A DNA stretch of 64,000 nt from Rhipicephalus microplus (Eukaryota > Arthropoda > Arachnida > Ixodida > Ixodidae), in assembly GCF_043290135.1 (NCBI RefSeq), contig NC_134710.1, positions 459,645,376 through 459,709,375 on the forward strand, in the 5' to 3' direction. The notes under the pieces are model-generated. The model was not told the DNA's origin. It saw only the letters and a list, made by a program, of their open reading frames with translations, and ran no database searches. The position numbers and the translations under genes are program-made. This document shows, piece by piece, positions 22,232 to 34,828 of the stretch; within the stretch, counting starts at the first letter, position 1; every line of letters starts with the position of its first letter.

Positions 22232-22472
22232 ATTGATATGTCTGGTTTAACGCCCAAAAATCACCTTATGATTATGAGGGACGCCGTAGTGTAGGGATTC
22301 ATATAATTTTACAGCCTGGAGTTTTTTAACGTGAGTCTAAATCTGAGCACACGGGCCTACAGCATTTCCGCCTCCATCGAAAATGCAGCCGCCGCAGTTG
22401 CAGCCGGGATTCAAACCTGCGACCTGCAGGTCAGCAGCCGAGTACGTTAGCCACTAGACCACCACGGCGGGG
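22232..22472 (-). mobile_element. Ruka-type SINE, nearly full length
   Basis: Reads in inverse orientation from TTGATATG through GATTATGAGGGACGCCGTAGT, GGGCCTACAGCATTTCCGCC and the inverted B box to CTAGACCACCACGGCGGGG. One internal block (near 22295-22325) is diverged. Confidence 0.9.
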
Positions 22473-23934
22473 TACACCGAAAGGCTTGCGTTGAAAGGTT
22501 TACGCTCACACCATTGTGAAAGTGCCAGTTTCTTGCATATGCAGATCAAAAGCGTCACTATTGCTTTTACTTTTAATCAACGAGCGAGCAGAGATTTGCT
22601 TCCGTATGACGATGCCGCAAGTGATTTCCGAGAATTCGCGCGTCATCAAACTGGAAAAAAAAATCGCAGGCCCCGCTTTCCAACCTGTCTCCTCTGTACA
22701 CCTTTTTTAGCTCCGGTCCCTGCAGCAGCCTGCCGCCACGCGATGAATGGATGTCGAAACAGGGCCGCAATATCGACTTGTAGGCTGACACGTGCCGCTT
22801 TTTTTCCGTGTGCTGCTTCCACGTTCTCTGGCTGTCAATCGAGTTGCGACGCGAGCTGGATTTGGAAACGAAGCTAGCGTTGCGAAGGCACTGGTGGGGG
22901 CGGAAAAAGAAATGAAAACATGAAGCGGCGGACACAACAACAACAACAAAACGACACCTCGCACGAAAGCGACCGCAATGAAACGATACGAGCGAGGACC
23001 GATACTTGACATATCTCACTGTGCTTGTCAATTGAGTCGCGTGCTGTATTCCGGAGCGGGGTTATAGCAGAGAAAAAAAAAACAACAAAAATGAGGCCAT
23101 AAAAACGAGTAAGGGCGTAGATTGAAAGGCCAGGTGGACGCAGTTCCTGTACCTGTAAGCTGTTGCGTAAATATATAAGCCACGTCCAAGTTGTCACGTT
23201 CCTTTCTCGACCCAAAGGTTACGAAGTGGGATGGCGTTATTTCGGCGTATAGCGCCCACTTTTGAAAAGGGTTACAGTACCGCAAAAACAGCTTCATCAG
23301 GTATAAGTTTTGAAAGATAGGTGTTTCGAAACTAATTTTTGCGCAAATTTTACGCATTTTTTGTGTTCGGGACGCTGTACAAACATACAAAATGAACGGT
23401 CTCCCTAGAACGCCTAAAAGACATCTAAAAAGACAGCTCCCGAACTTTGAGCGTAGAAAATAGAGGAATCACGCGGCTCGGCGCAAGAAGCAGTAATAAA
23501 AAAAATCGAAGACGGCTGCATTGAGAAGGGAAATGACACATACAAAATGAGCGAGGGGGTATCGCGGCACGAGAGCATGAATAAAATGGCACTGCGAGAA
23601 AAAGAGGCACGCAGTAGGGAGGAAAAGAGCAGACGCATGGCGCATTGTGTCCGCAGGTGCTATGCTAATGAGACTGGGCGCCGTGTCAAGCCATGCTGAG
23701 GCGCAGGTGCAAATATCTCCGCCACGCCTCCCTCCTTCGATCCTCCCTTTCCTCAGAGAGGAACGTGAAGCATGGCCTCGCCGACGAAGCCTACACGGCT
23801 GGCGTTACTGTGCTCGTGAGGTTTCTCTGGTGAGGTATATCCGCGACTCCTACGGCATGAGGACGAGCCAGTCGAGGTCGCCTCCGAGGTAGCCAAATCG
23901 ACTTTCGTCGTTTTTTTTTTGGCTTTGAAACACA
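22473..23934. other. No recognisable gene
   Basis: About 1.46 kb. Overlapping open frames on the minus strand at 22573-23390 have no recognised domain and low-complexity runs (an ACAACAACAACAA tract near 22935). Nothing here is supported as coding. Confidence 0.5.
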
Positions 23935-24148
23935 AGTATTATAACTGTTGGAATTTCGAAATTCCCCAAAACCACGGTGTGATTGTTAGAAACGGCGTAG
24001 AAGACGGTTCCTCAAATTTCGACTACCTGAGGTGCTTTAACGCATCCCTAAATCTAGATATATCGGCCACAATCTTGCAGCCGGTGATTCAATATCGTGA
24101 CCCTCGGGTGACTAGTCAAACACCATAACCAGTAGACCACCTTGGCAA
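23935..24148 (-). repeat. Old, diverged SINE copy
   Basis: Matches the inverted Ruka order weakly: CCCCAAAACCAC, GACGGTTCCTCAAATTTCGAC, TGAGGTGCTTTAACGC, then CTCGGGTGACTAGTC and CCAGTAGACCACCTTGGC at the tRNA-like end. Confidence 0.6.
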
Positions 24149-26440
24149 AATCATATGTATACCAACTACCACCGCATGGATCCCAGTCCTCGATAGACTC
24201 CAAAGCTGTCGTGAGTGATTTTGAAATGCCAAATTTCTACTAGGAGATACAAGCGAGAATCTGATGGTGTCGTATTACTGTATTGTTGCTAATGAATGAT
24301 CGATTGACAGGCTAGGTGAAGTTACTTGTACCAGATTTATTTTATCTTGCACTGCCGCACACCCACGTCTTTATTTTGTACACATACACAAAATAAAATT
24401 GTGTCTGCATCTATGTGCTCTTATATATTAGGTCTTGTGGTCTGCTGTCTGTCGGCTCTGCCCTTCAAGCCAAATAAGGCTTTGGAAGGCCTATTCACTA
24501 TCTCTTTGTTACTGTTTTCTAAGTGCAAATAAAAATTATTATTAATACTATAAAAAGTGGGCACATTTGCTCAAACGCAGCTGAGACGACGACACGCATA
24601 GCTAAATGAAAAATAAAAGAAAAGATTTTGCTCCAGAATGTTTGCCAAATTTCATTGAAGCGGTGATACAATCGGCTCGTGCTCCAACTTCCCGAGCCGT
24701 ATTTTAATGTACAGGCCTTCCGACGTAAACGATTTGCCTCACGTTAATAAATTACTCCTTCACATTTACAGCATAACCACGCTTGCCGTGAGGAGATGCT
24801 TAGTAAGAGAGAAAAGGCACGAAACATAAATACGTAAAAAAGTTCAGCAGAATATCATGGCCTTTTGCGAATAATTATCTGGTCTCTATGCGCCCTAATC
24901 ATCACCCCTGCGGAAAAAAGGGCTGCAATACAGAAGCGCTACATTCAGCAGCTGTTTGTAACATGTTGGGGCATATATAGAGATCGGGAGATATTGTTGT
25001 GCGTCGTGAGTGAAATAATCGCAAGATTACATTTTCTGTTTGAGTAAATAAAAGCTAAACATTAGAATGGCTATAGTCTGCGCCCATCTTGCGTTTTTTT
25101 CACGTGTCTAGCGCATTTTGACGCAGTTTCTCGTGTGGAATGACACGTTCTTATCTTTGACTACGACGATAGTGGCATCGGAAAAACTTTCCTGTTTCAC
25201 AAATGTTTACTTGACGTTATCTATTTCACCTCCCCCATGAGCGAGTCACTTGGCAACCTGTCTCTTACATTCACAAGCTGGTTACAGAGGGTGCGGGTGC
25301 GCAAATCACATTTCGCAAATACGCGCGAAAGTGCCTTACTTAATCGCCCATTTTACGTCTCTGCCTCAACGCGATAGAAGGCCGAAAACATTTGTTCCTC
25401 CAAAGTGTGCATATTGCCTTTTGATTGGGGATGGTGAACACCTGCTTCTACGAGCCTGATTACTTCTACTGTGGCACTCAAGTTTAGAGTAAACCTGCAT
25501 AACCTCGACCTAGCTACCATCAATAGGCGCGACCACCACTATAGGTGCTGCGTGTTACGTAACATAAGTGTTGTTGAACCAGCGGTCACAGCCCACTCAA
25601 GCGAGACATTATCATAGTCGTCCGTTTCTGTGATCAGTCGCGCCCCACATAATACAGCTGCTCCATGCAAGAGATGTAAAATTTTGACCTAAACACTCTC
25701 TTTTACTACTTATGCACCAATACGACTTTCGTATTATAAGAGCAGTGATAGGATATCGATACGGCTTTCGTAAAGCTGCACATGGGCATCTTTATTCAAA
25801 GGGTGCGTACTTCATCTGCAGAGAAAGAGGTGCATAATCGTTAAAAGATGCCAATGCTGCATGCTTTCAGAGCTGCAACAGATGTACTTCTGCAATATCA
25901 CGTAATGTCTTTTGCGCGTGTAACGCGAGTCATTTATAATGAACTTAATAATAATAATAACAAGAATTACGGTTTAACGGCTCATAATAAACGTTAGTCG
26001 GCTAGAACCAGACAGTGATGCTAGAGATTCCATAAGAAATGAAGCGTCGTACGTGCCCGATCTTTGCAATCCATATTGCAGTCGTTTTCAGAAAAAAAAA
26101 ATGAGCATGATGGCGCTTGCGGCCCCGTCTCAGAAGCTAGGGCCGGAGATCCCGCTTCTCATGGATTCTTTTTTTTTTTTGTCTCAATTTCTTGTCGCCA
26201 ACTAGCCCAAATTGCCACACTTCTTGTCGCCGCTTTACAATCGCCTTAGGCACCCCGCTGAAGCGCTATCGAATCTCGGTTCGGAGCACTAATTTAGCCT
26301 AATCAAGTCTCACCGCGATGGTTGAAACCGCCAAAGAAGCGCGCGCAGACAAAACACGATTGTAAAATTTCCAAACTAAAGCGGGGCACAGATGGAGATA
26401 CAGTTCTGTAGACATGCGGGGTACGGGAGATAACGAAGTC
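24149..26440. other. No recognisable gene
   Basis: About 2.3 kb of A/T-rich sequence with short open frames only; a short AAT-rich run lies near 25948. Confidence 0.5.
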
Positions 26441-26965
26441 TGTTGGAAGCTGGCTTCACGGCGAATGGCAGGCTGGCGGAGGTGGGAGAGGTGCGAGCGG
26501 TAGCGAGAAACGCACGCCAGGGCCGGGTGGGATTCAATAACGGCGCGGGAAACTGTCGTGGAGTCCCGCAGCCGGCGACCCGTTTTCCCGCAGCTCACGT
26601 CGGCCTCTCCCTAATCCAATCTGTTCCCCTGAGCAGTCGCTCGGCGCCGGAGGGGTAAGACTGACCTCGGTTTCACCCGACGAAGGGGGCGGCCGGTGCG
26701 CTGCCCAATTAGCGGCGGCCACGTTGCGCCCAGCTCCCTAACGATTGGCTGTAATTAAGCGTTAAACGCGGCCTGTCGCCGCCGCGGTTCTGCGGGCGCG
26801 GCTGAAAAGCGCACGGGAGGCCGACCGCCTGCCATGGGCACCGCATCCCACATTCCGTGCAGCACGCGTGGAGGCAGACCGGTGCCGAGGCCATCGCGAG
26901 CCTTACACTCCGCGGCAGCATCGAGGATTTATAAACGGCGGCTCGTATTCGTCCAGTTGAACAAT
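26441..26965 (+). promoter_or_regulatory. GC-rich promoter-like or enhancer-like island
   Basis: Markedly richer in G+C and CpG than its surroundings. It contains CCAATTAGCG near 26704, ATTGGCTGTAATTAAGCG near 26744 (an inverted CCAAT next to a homeodomain-type TAATTA), and TTTATAAAC near 26928. About 30 bases after the last is a CCAGTTG that could serve as an initiator. This fits either an arthropod core promoter with upstream elements or a conserved enhancer. No clear exon follows on the + strand. Open frames here on both strands look incidental. Confidence 0.4.
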
Positions 26966-28466
26966 CTAGCGACCAGAAGATAAGTCTATCACATGGCGAT
27001 TTGTGTTGCGCTATTCCTGAGTGGTTGATGTTTGCTTCCTTCGTTTCTTTAACTTGCGTCATATGCTGGGCGGTGCGTCGAACGGCGCCACGATGTGACA
27101 TCGATAGTAACGGCCACATCGCACAAGACATACGAAGCTCTCCTCTAGTCACAAAGGCTTGTCACGTCTCTCAGCAAAGCGCGGCAACTTGAAATGCCTC
27201 CAGGACAACACATTCGTGGCCACCTCAGTGCGCACTCGCGTATAAATATACCAAATAAGTGGTCTAATTATTTACCTTGCGGGCTAGCACCCTGTTGAAA
27301 CTTTTTAGCCAAAACACGGACAGTCAAGATCAATTATTTCGTGTGAAAATGAATTCACGGGAGAACTATGTTTTCGGTATTTTCCTTACCTGCAGACTTC
27401 CACTCAAGACAGAGAAGTATTGCAAATAACACACCCCAGTGCATCGACATTACCGTTGCATAAGCACTAGTAACTCGCCAATGGTCAAGTATTTACGGTG
27501 ATCAACTGGGAATCCCGGCCACGGCAGCCGCATTTCAATAAAGGAGGAATATTTCATCTGCTTACCCTTCGGTAAACCGTAAGGAACAACACATGGTTGA
27601 AATTCCTCCATTAGTAGGCGCACATCATAATAATGTTGTTGTTTAGGGACGTAGAGCCTCGAAGATTATTTTGAAGCGAAACTACATAGGAAAGTAACTG
27701 CCCTGTCTGATATTTCGACTATCTCGTGGTACGTGCTTGGTTTCGAACGTCTTGGAGATAAGGGCAACAATGGATTTCCAAGGGCTGAGTTGAAACTTTT
27801 CTTGCTGCCTTCATCATAATAAAACTGAACCAGTAGGTCAGTGTATTGGAGTCAAACAATAAATGATACGAGAAGAATGAGGCTGAAAGTATACAATAAT
27901 AAACTTGACTAAACTGATTTATTTCAGAGAGAGCGATCATCGTATGGTAAATAACAGTTTTCATACATTGCACTCGCCGGATAGCGGAGTATACGTTAAG
28001 CGAAATGAAACAGAGTTTTACAAACAAAAAACAAAAGAAAGCATGGTGTATTCTTGCGTCCTATATAAGAATCGATTTAAGACTATATAAAGTCAAACGT
28101 GTGTTCATAAAATAGTTGAGTGTTCAATTTTTATTGATATATGAGAGCTTGTAGAATGTCTCATGGTGTTCGGCACCGTTCAGCAACGAGGCGCCAATAT
28201 ACGTTGACGCTTAGCGGGACTACTCCACCATGGCGACTAACGCCCACGATCATGATTTATTCATTCTGGCAGCTGAAGCTGTTAAAATATAGCTGGACCC
28301 AGTGCATCGTGAATCCCGTACTCAGATTACAGAAAAAAATTATAATAAAAACTGGTACTCGTTCTGCACTCGTTCAAGAGTCGTCAGCTGAGAGAAACGG
28401 TTTGATGTGCACTCCCGAGTAGTAGGCCAACGCAAGCCGGTGCTCATGGATTCACAACCACGCTGC
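26966..28466. other. No recognisable gene
   Basis: About 1.5 kb downstream of the GC-rich island. No exon with convincing splice sites was found. Confidence 0.45.
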
Positions 28467-28496
28467 GCTTCAGTACAACTATAGTTGTACTGAAGC
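28467..28496. repeat. Perfect 30-bp palindrome
   Basis: GCTTCAGTACAACTA (28467-28481) is followed with no spacer by its exact reverse complement. The centre is CTATAG. Confidence 0.97.
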
Positions 28497-28536
28497 TACG
28501 AACTTCAGCCTCTATAGAGGCTGAAGTTCGTAGCTT
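28493..28536. repeat. Perfect 44-bp palindrome
   Basis: The 22-base arm 28493-28514 is followed directly by its exact reverse complement, 28515-28536. The centre is again CTATAG. It overlaps the 30-bp palindrome by four bases, and both share the CTTCAG word. Confidence 0.97.
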
Positions 28537-29597
28537 GAGCCATGAATGCTGGAAGACGTTCCACTTCGCATCGGCCTTTAACTCGCTCCACCAAAGAGTG
28601 ACATTCCCACGTCGACATAGTTGTCTTGCTGCAGCACTTCTTGAAGCGGTTTTGTTAGTCGTCGCTATCACACTCCAAGCAGTAGGCGACGAAGAAACAC
28701 CGTTGGTGCATGAGGAAGCTCCACTACTCCGACAACGAGCAGTCGCACGCTAACACGAAGCGAAACGCAAAGAACCTTAAGGCCGAAATATACGCAGCGT
28801 TTCTGCCAGTGCTGCCTGGCTTTGCGTCTCTCGGCGTCATCATATAAACGCTGTCAGAGAGGATAGCCAACCGCATGGAAAGCGCTGAGGCCCGCGCAGG
28901 CGCAGGCGTCATACATTTCAATCAAAGGCAATAAACCGGACACCACACAATGCAGTGGGCAATGGCCGTCGATAGACCAACAAAAAATATTCCTGATTGC
29001 AGGTTTTATGTCTCATTTGCAATCCTGAGGTGACAGACACAAGTCAGAGTGCCGCCGAAAGAAGTTTTTTTTTTTTAATTTTACATCTAGCGCCAGCTAC
29101 TGAGAATACGAAGAGCCGCGAACTCGTAATATAATGCCTCTGAGCTTTAAAGCTTTTGCACATTTTTGAGGCCATGTGTTCAGTTGATACATTTATGACG
29201 GCTAAGCTTACCAATGAATTGAAGGATGGCGCTCGAAGACAGTTGGAAAAAATTCCGGACATTCGCTGTAGAAGCTCGAGAGAAACAAGCTATGTCAAAT
29301 ACAGTCATCATTTGAAAACTTGCGGGACAAACAGAGCACGGCGATGACTTAATAGATCTGAAGCGGGCGGCAGCCGTTTTGGCAGCAGTAACAATACCAA
29401 TACGGGGCGGAAGTCGCTCTCAGTCCCACGCTTATTGGTTCTTCTTTCATCGAACCACTTCCGGCGTCGACGCCGACGCTGCGGAAATCTGGAACGTCCA
29501 GCATTGGACGTTTAGGCCACAACCACTCATAGCGTTGATGCATAATGACGCCGGCATTTGTATACCCAGGCGAAAACGCGGCATATAGTTCGGTTTC
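28537..29597. other. No recognisable gene
   Basis: About 1.06 kb, including a T10-type run near 29065 and GC-rich words (GGCGTCGACGCCGACGC) near 29463. No supported coding sequence. Confidence 0.5.
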
Positions 29598-29712
29598 GAT
29601 TTTAACAGCGCTGGGGAACTGAAACTAGAAGAAAACTGAGGGCACAACACGAGCGCTGTGTTGTTCCCCTACTTTTCTTCTAGTCTTCGGTCCCCAGTGA
29701 GCAGTTAAAATC
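29598..29712. repeat. Fold-back element with roughly 55-base arms
   Basis: GATTTTAAC...TGGGGAAC.GAA..CTAGAAGAAAA on the left is repeated inverted on the right (29660-29712). The centre is CACAACACGAGCGC / GCGCTGTGTTGT. Arms match at roughly 80-85 percent by eye. No coding content. Confidence 0.8.
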
Positions 29713-29962
29713 AAGATGAATCCGTACCAACTCGTTGAAGGTACAATTCTCATATAGTTCGGCCTTTAGCGCGTTTAGAGTGATACGTCGACGCTCGGCC
29801 ATCGTTCTTCACTGGCATCGAGGCGCCTTATCTGCTTCGACGCCAAATCGCTCCCCATAAGTTTTCGTTCATGACGCAGTACTTCACAGGCGGCGGCACT
29901 TCCCAAACCACCTAGCTTCACCAACTGAGAGGACCGCGCGAAATTCAATGCGTGAAAGACAT

Positions 29963-30197
29963 GATTGATATGAGGGTTTTACATCCCAAAACCACCATAT
30001 AATTATGAAAGACCCTGTAGTTGAGGTCACCGCAAATTTAGACCACCTGGGGTTGTATAATGTGCACCCAAATCTGAGCACACGGGCCTACATAATTTCC
30101 TCCTCCAACGGAAATTAAGCCGCCGCAGCCTGGATTCGATCCAGCGACCTGCGGGTCAGCAACCGTGTACCTTAGCCACTAGGCTGCCGCGGCGGGG
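29963..30197 (-). mobile_element. Ruka-type SINE, full length
   Basis: Inverse orientation, from GATTGATATG through CCCAAAACCACCATAT, CACCTGGGGTTG, GCACCCAAATCTGAGCACAC and GATCCAGCGACCTGCGGGTC to GGCTGCCGCGGCGGGG. Confidence 0.92.
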
Positions 30198-30229
30198 CAG
30201 TGAGAGACATCAGACGCGTTTTTATAGCC

Positions 30230-30440
30230 TCGGCAAGTGCGTTAGTATCGTATAGCCTGCATAGAGCGCCAGGCGCCCATGTCACAGACCAAGAGGTCGT
30301 GGGTTCAATTACCGGTAGAAGAGCTTAATCTGCTAGTTTTTTTTCTTTACTCATCTGTTAGTGTGCATTTTACTGACGTCATATTTGTGACAAAAATGCG
30401 TTAGTGAGGTCGTCGTGAACTACGGCATAAAACACATTTG
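30230..30440 (+). repeat. tRNA-like SINE of a second family
   Basis: Contains GAGCGCCAGGCGC...GACCAAGAGGTCGTGGGTTCAATTACC (a tRNA-like anticodon arm and B box), then a body with AATGCGTTAGTGAGGTC and GTGAACTACGGCATAAAACAC. Not a functional tRNA gene. Confidence 0.5.
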
Positions 30441-30807
30441 TGTTAAAATAGGGGAAAACACGTAATGAAAAGAAAAACAAAAGCTACATAGCCATGTGAG
30501 CATCTTGACGTTGTGCTCAATCTGCATGCATCATGATCACTTTGACGGCAAGGCAGTGAGCGTGAATTCAGACATCAACAGATGCACTCTTTTGACGAAG
30601 CTAGATCTGACACAAAAAATTTTGCTGCTACTTTTGTAGGTCAAGTAATTCACCACCCATTACGCTACCGCAATCTCTTGAAGTAGCTGCAAATAACAAA
30701 TAATTGCAACCTAAATTACGAACATAACACTGACAAGGTGCGCACAATTTCTTTGAATGTGTTTTTTTTTTACAACGTCTGCAACGCGACGTAAAAATGA
30801 GAGCGCG

Positions 30808-32765
30808 ATGTCACGTGTGTCCCAATGTGATCACGCTGTCGAAAGTTTTAAACGATGGACAGCAATTGAACTCTGCATTCGTCCCAGCGGACTCTTTCCC
30901 TTGGAGCTGCGGAAAGAGATATATCAGGCAACCAGGTAGGTGTGTGAGCTACGGCCCGAGGGAGCGCAGACAACATTGTTAGAAAGACCCTTCTTCAAGG
31001 CTGCTTGGTTTTAGATTGTTAAAGTGCCAGTGTAGCCTGCGTACTCGTTTTCAGGCAGTGTATAAAAAAGAAGCAAAATTTCACAAGTGAAGTGATAAAC
31101 GCTCATGAAATCAACAGCGAGAGAGAGAGAATTGTTTGAGCACTGCTTCTTTGAAGCTCTCAAAAGAGGAGATTATATAATTTGGTGTATAGATCTACAA
31201 GAGGCAAAGTGCCAAATGATGATAGTCGTACATTTATATTTTCAAGCTGTTTGACTTCGAGATCACTGCCATTGGCTGGTTTGGTGTATGTCTGTTTTGC
31301 CCCTTCCATGTAAACTATCAATTACCGTGGATATTGCCTGCTCTATCTTTACCCATGTTCAAATTAACCAACTCACCAAACCATCCTCGCGAGTAAAATA
31401 ATATAATAATGTTGTGCTAGCTTCTCACGTGCTTTGCAGTTTCCGGGAAAATGTTTAGAGAATATTTAGCAACTTCCTGTACACTGGCTTCTTTCTGCTA
31501 AAGACAATTCTTGGTGGCTTTTAACTAAGTGATCAGCAAGCTCGCTATGCTGCCGACCAGATGCTTTGTAGGTATGGCCGCAATAATATTTTGTAATTAT
31601 GATAGTTTTCTTGCACATTTAAACAAGTTTAATATTATCGAGTTTGCTAGAATAATGATTTGGGGGTATACGCGTCGGTACACTGTGTATACGTAGAGCC
31701 CCCAGCTAACTCTACCCAGATTTTAAAAATGTGTCGATGCAGTTTATGACGGCGTGACCAAACGCATGTTGTTTAGAATTACATTGCGTAAGCCGCATTA
31801 TTTCCAGCGTTTTTGTTTCATTGCTTAATAACGTAAGCATCAAGCAAGCCATTTCTAGGGCAACGGAGCTACGAAAGATATTTCAATCAGAAAATTGAAG
31901 ATCGGTTGGCAAAACGACCGATTATAAAGTTTCCGAATTTGTATCTATGAAGTAGTCTATCATACATGAGGTACACAACGTTTGAGTCTGGTTCTTGATG
32001 GAGCTGGCGGTGCGCTACATTTTATGTTTTCAGAACGCCGCGTTCACATGCCGTCCTGCTCGACGAGACTGCCACGCTGGCGGGCGTACGTGAAGAAGGA
32101 TTACAGCGCTACGGCGGCGCCACCGAGAAGCACGTGGTGAGCGACTTCACACCGAATGCAGCCAGCACGTGTCATGAACGCCCTCGTCCTTACTCTGACC
32201 ACCAGCAGCCACGCGGTCGAGTATCGCGTTTCAATCACCAAGTACTTTACATACAGCCTAATAGTCATAACTCACAAGGCGACATCCCATAAAGTATGAA
32301 GCCTCTTCTACATAGGCATCTGAGTCTATATATTTAACGACTAATAAGCTGCGTAAGTTCAAACCGCTTCTTTCTTTCTTTATCGCTCGCTCTCATGTAC
32401 CATGATACTCAGGCGTGAGTGCATTTTTTCATGATACCTGCAATCAATTCCTGCTGCTGCGACAAGCACAGCACTAGCATGCAGCCGAATCGTCTCCACT
32501 GCGCCTAACTGGACTTCAGCCGCTCAACCCGGATTCCTGGCTACGCACGTGGCTGGCAATCAAATCAGGCTCGGCGGTCCCTTGTGGCTTTGCACCCCGG
32601 CCACGCAGCGAGCGCTACCAGCGCTACTTCGCCGAGCGGCCTTCATCGAGTTTCCCCCCGGGGATGGTGCCGGCGCTTCCGGTGTCGCGGGTTCGGGCCA
32701 GGAACGAGCGCATCGCGGCACACGAGCGCTCAGACGGACACAGACTACAAGCTGAGCCCCCTTAA
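30808..32765 (+). CDS. Predicted three-exon gene, 158-residue protein of unknown function
   Basis: Exons are 30808-30935, 32034-32136 and 32520-32765. The start ATG is at 30808 (GCGATGT). Intron 1 is 1098 bp (CCAG/GTAGGT, acceptor TTATGTTTTCAG) and intron 2 is 383 bp (CACGTG/GTGAGC, acceptor GGACTTCAG). Phases agree: exon 1 ends with AG, completed by the first A of exon 2 to an Arg codon; exon 2 ends on a codon boundary. The three frames join with no internal stop and end at TAA 32763-32765. The last two exons are GC-rich at third positions, unlike the flanks. Visible features are a basic Arg-rich C-terminal half (RPRSERYQRYFAERP, then RVRARNERIAAHERSDGHR), no signal peptide and no membrane segment. 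I do not recognise the family. AATAAA occurs near 33291. Upstream exons may be missing. Confidence 0.5.
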
Positions 32766-33848
32766 AATGCTCGACAGGCGGGTTACACTGGAGTCACGCT
32801 CAGTGAACCATAGCCTCTAAGTGGATAGCTCACTCCTGGTAACAAGGACACTGATGAACGACGCTCAAAAATCAAACTGCATAACGAACAATAGAATTAA
32901 CAGCATTATATATGTGTAACTTTGATACCGAGAAAAACTGTAGCTCCGATTTAAGCACTAAATCTCGTTTCACTGGTGTTCCAAGCTCGGTAACAAACAA
33001 AAATCCAGCACTACCCCCACCCATGTCGTCGATCGTGACGATGGGCATCAGCTTTTCAGGACTGGTAGCTCAAAGATGGTTTAGGACAACGCTAGAATTC
33101 AAGGTTTGTCTCCGCAAGAAAGGTGTGGATGCAATTAAATAGCGCGCCCTATAGAATTCTGTGAGTTAGACAGCTCATAGTCGGCCACTTTGTGCGTAAG
33201 CTTTCATAGAGCAAAAGATGAACAAGTGGACTTGTAGAGCTGTGGCACTCGATCGCATTAAGAAAAGACTGTTTTGGGCGAGGAAAATTTCAATAAAAAA
33301 TACCGAAGGTGGGCGCCGAATGACAAATAGATGTTAAGAATGAAAATATTTGTTGTGTTGGCACATGAGCCAGGTTTAACAAACTTCTAGGACCAAAAGT
33401 CGACAATTCTATAAAATATGTCGCATAACGAAGCTGGTACCATTACTTTACAGATATGTTTAAATAAGTTGTGTTTTAAATATGACTTTACCGTAAAGAA
33501 GATGTAAGTTTGTGTCTCTGATTCCAGATAAAAGTTCCACGGTCTTGGCAAAATTCTTAGACAATGCTGACACCACTGCTATGCGCACCATATTGTTTTA
33601 TGCAATAACGACGAACTGTCAGCAAACGACATGCATAGCATAGACCGGCGGCAAGCAGTGGCATTTATCGAGTTATCGTGGCACATAACCGTTTATGATG
33701 TAGCAGGACGGCGACAAGATACGCCAACAAGCCGTGCTGCCTTGCCCCATAAAACAGCGACCTATTTCTCCGGGGTTGGTCAGTCCGCCAGTGGTATTGT
33801 CTACACAGTGCCAAGGGCACTTAAACGCGTTGCTTCCGCCAGGCTGTC
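32766..33848. other. No recognisable feature
   Basis: About 1.1 kb. A 73-codon open frame at 33631-33852 has no recognised motif. Confidence 0.45.
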
Positions 33849-34340
33849 TTAAAGGGGCCCTGTAAAACTATTTGAGCATGGTCAGAAAGCGCTGCTGATC
33901 TTAGGCGATGCTGCCAAGAACGCGCGAACCAAACATTGTGAGCATGCTTCCTGAAATTTAAAATTAATTCTCGGTCAGCTAGAAACAGCACCTTCTTCTC
34001 CTTAATATCGGTTCCATAGACCTAAATTGAGACACCATGTACTCAAAGTTCACGAGCGTTGCCTGAATCGAGCATCGTGAGCTGCATAGTTACCGCGCCT
34101 GCCACGGGATCCCGCCACAGTGAGTTCACGATTAGGGTAAGCCGAGCATTCGAAAAAAAAGAAAACATAAGTGCTGGAAGGTGATGCGCCCGCTCACGAA
34201 ATGACGCAACTTCTTGTGCCCTTGTCATTTCTCCTCCCTGCGTAAATGTCAGCGCGTTCGCCAGTACGAAAGGAGAGAGAAGGCGCTTGAAGCGTGAGAG
34301 AAACGCCCATAACGCAGTCACCCATTCTGCGATGCAGTGC
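33849..34340. repeat. Probable interspersed repeat starting AAAGGGGCCCTG
   Basis: TTAAAGGGGCCCTGTAAAACT..TTTGAGCATGGTCAGAAA resembles the start of a repeat common in tick genomes. The TTAA directly at the end would fit a TTAA-targeting element. The opposite end was not found, so the family is unsettled. Confidence 0.4.
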
Positions 34341-34828
34341 AACTACGGGCGTGTTCACTGCTCGGCCGTAGTTAGGATACCATCTTTAAAACATCCCATC
34401 AAGGTGATGACGAAGCAGAAAGAAACAATGCGACACACGCCTTTTCAGAGCCTTTTTTGAACTCTCGGGGTAAGTATCACAGGCACATGCGCATGGTACC
34501 TGCTATGCCATGAGTGAACTCTTATGCAATAGCTTGCGTATTGGTTGTTTCTTTCAACGTCATAGTTACAAGAATAAGTACCTCAATTCACATAATAAAC
34601 ACGCAACCGGATATGACAAGTTAATAATTGTCACATGCTCGAATTATATAGAGCGATCACGGTAATCAGCGTCCACACATATTTCCAGACAGAAACTGTT
34701 GTTCTGCGCCCATCTTTGCTATTAGCAACTTTGAGCGTGAGTCTTCCACGAAACGGGGCTTCCGCGGCTAACTCAGGCCGCCTACGTCGACTAAAACAGA
34801 CGTGTCAACGCAGGCGTATGCAGCTTAC

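Noticed and set aside
22573..23390. Three overlapping minus-strand frames of 113-152 codons
   Set aside because: Low-complexity runs (poly-Val, poly-Phe) from simple repeats; no motif.
26709..27152. 147-codon minus-strand frame in the GC-rich island
   Set aside because: Other frames are open too, as expected from composition; the regulatory reading is better supported.
31110..31720. Possible zinc-finger-like words (CGHTYK...H) on the minus strand
   Set aside because: Stops interrupt every frame and the spacing does not match a known finger.
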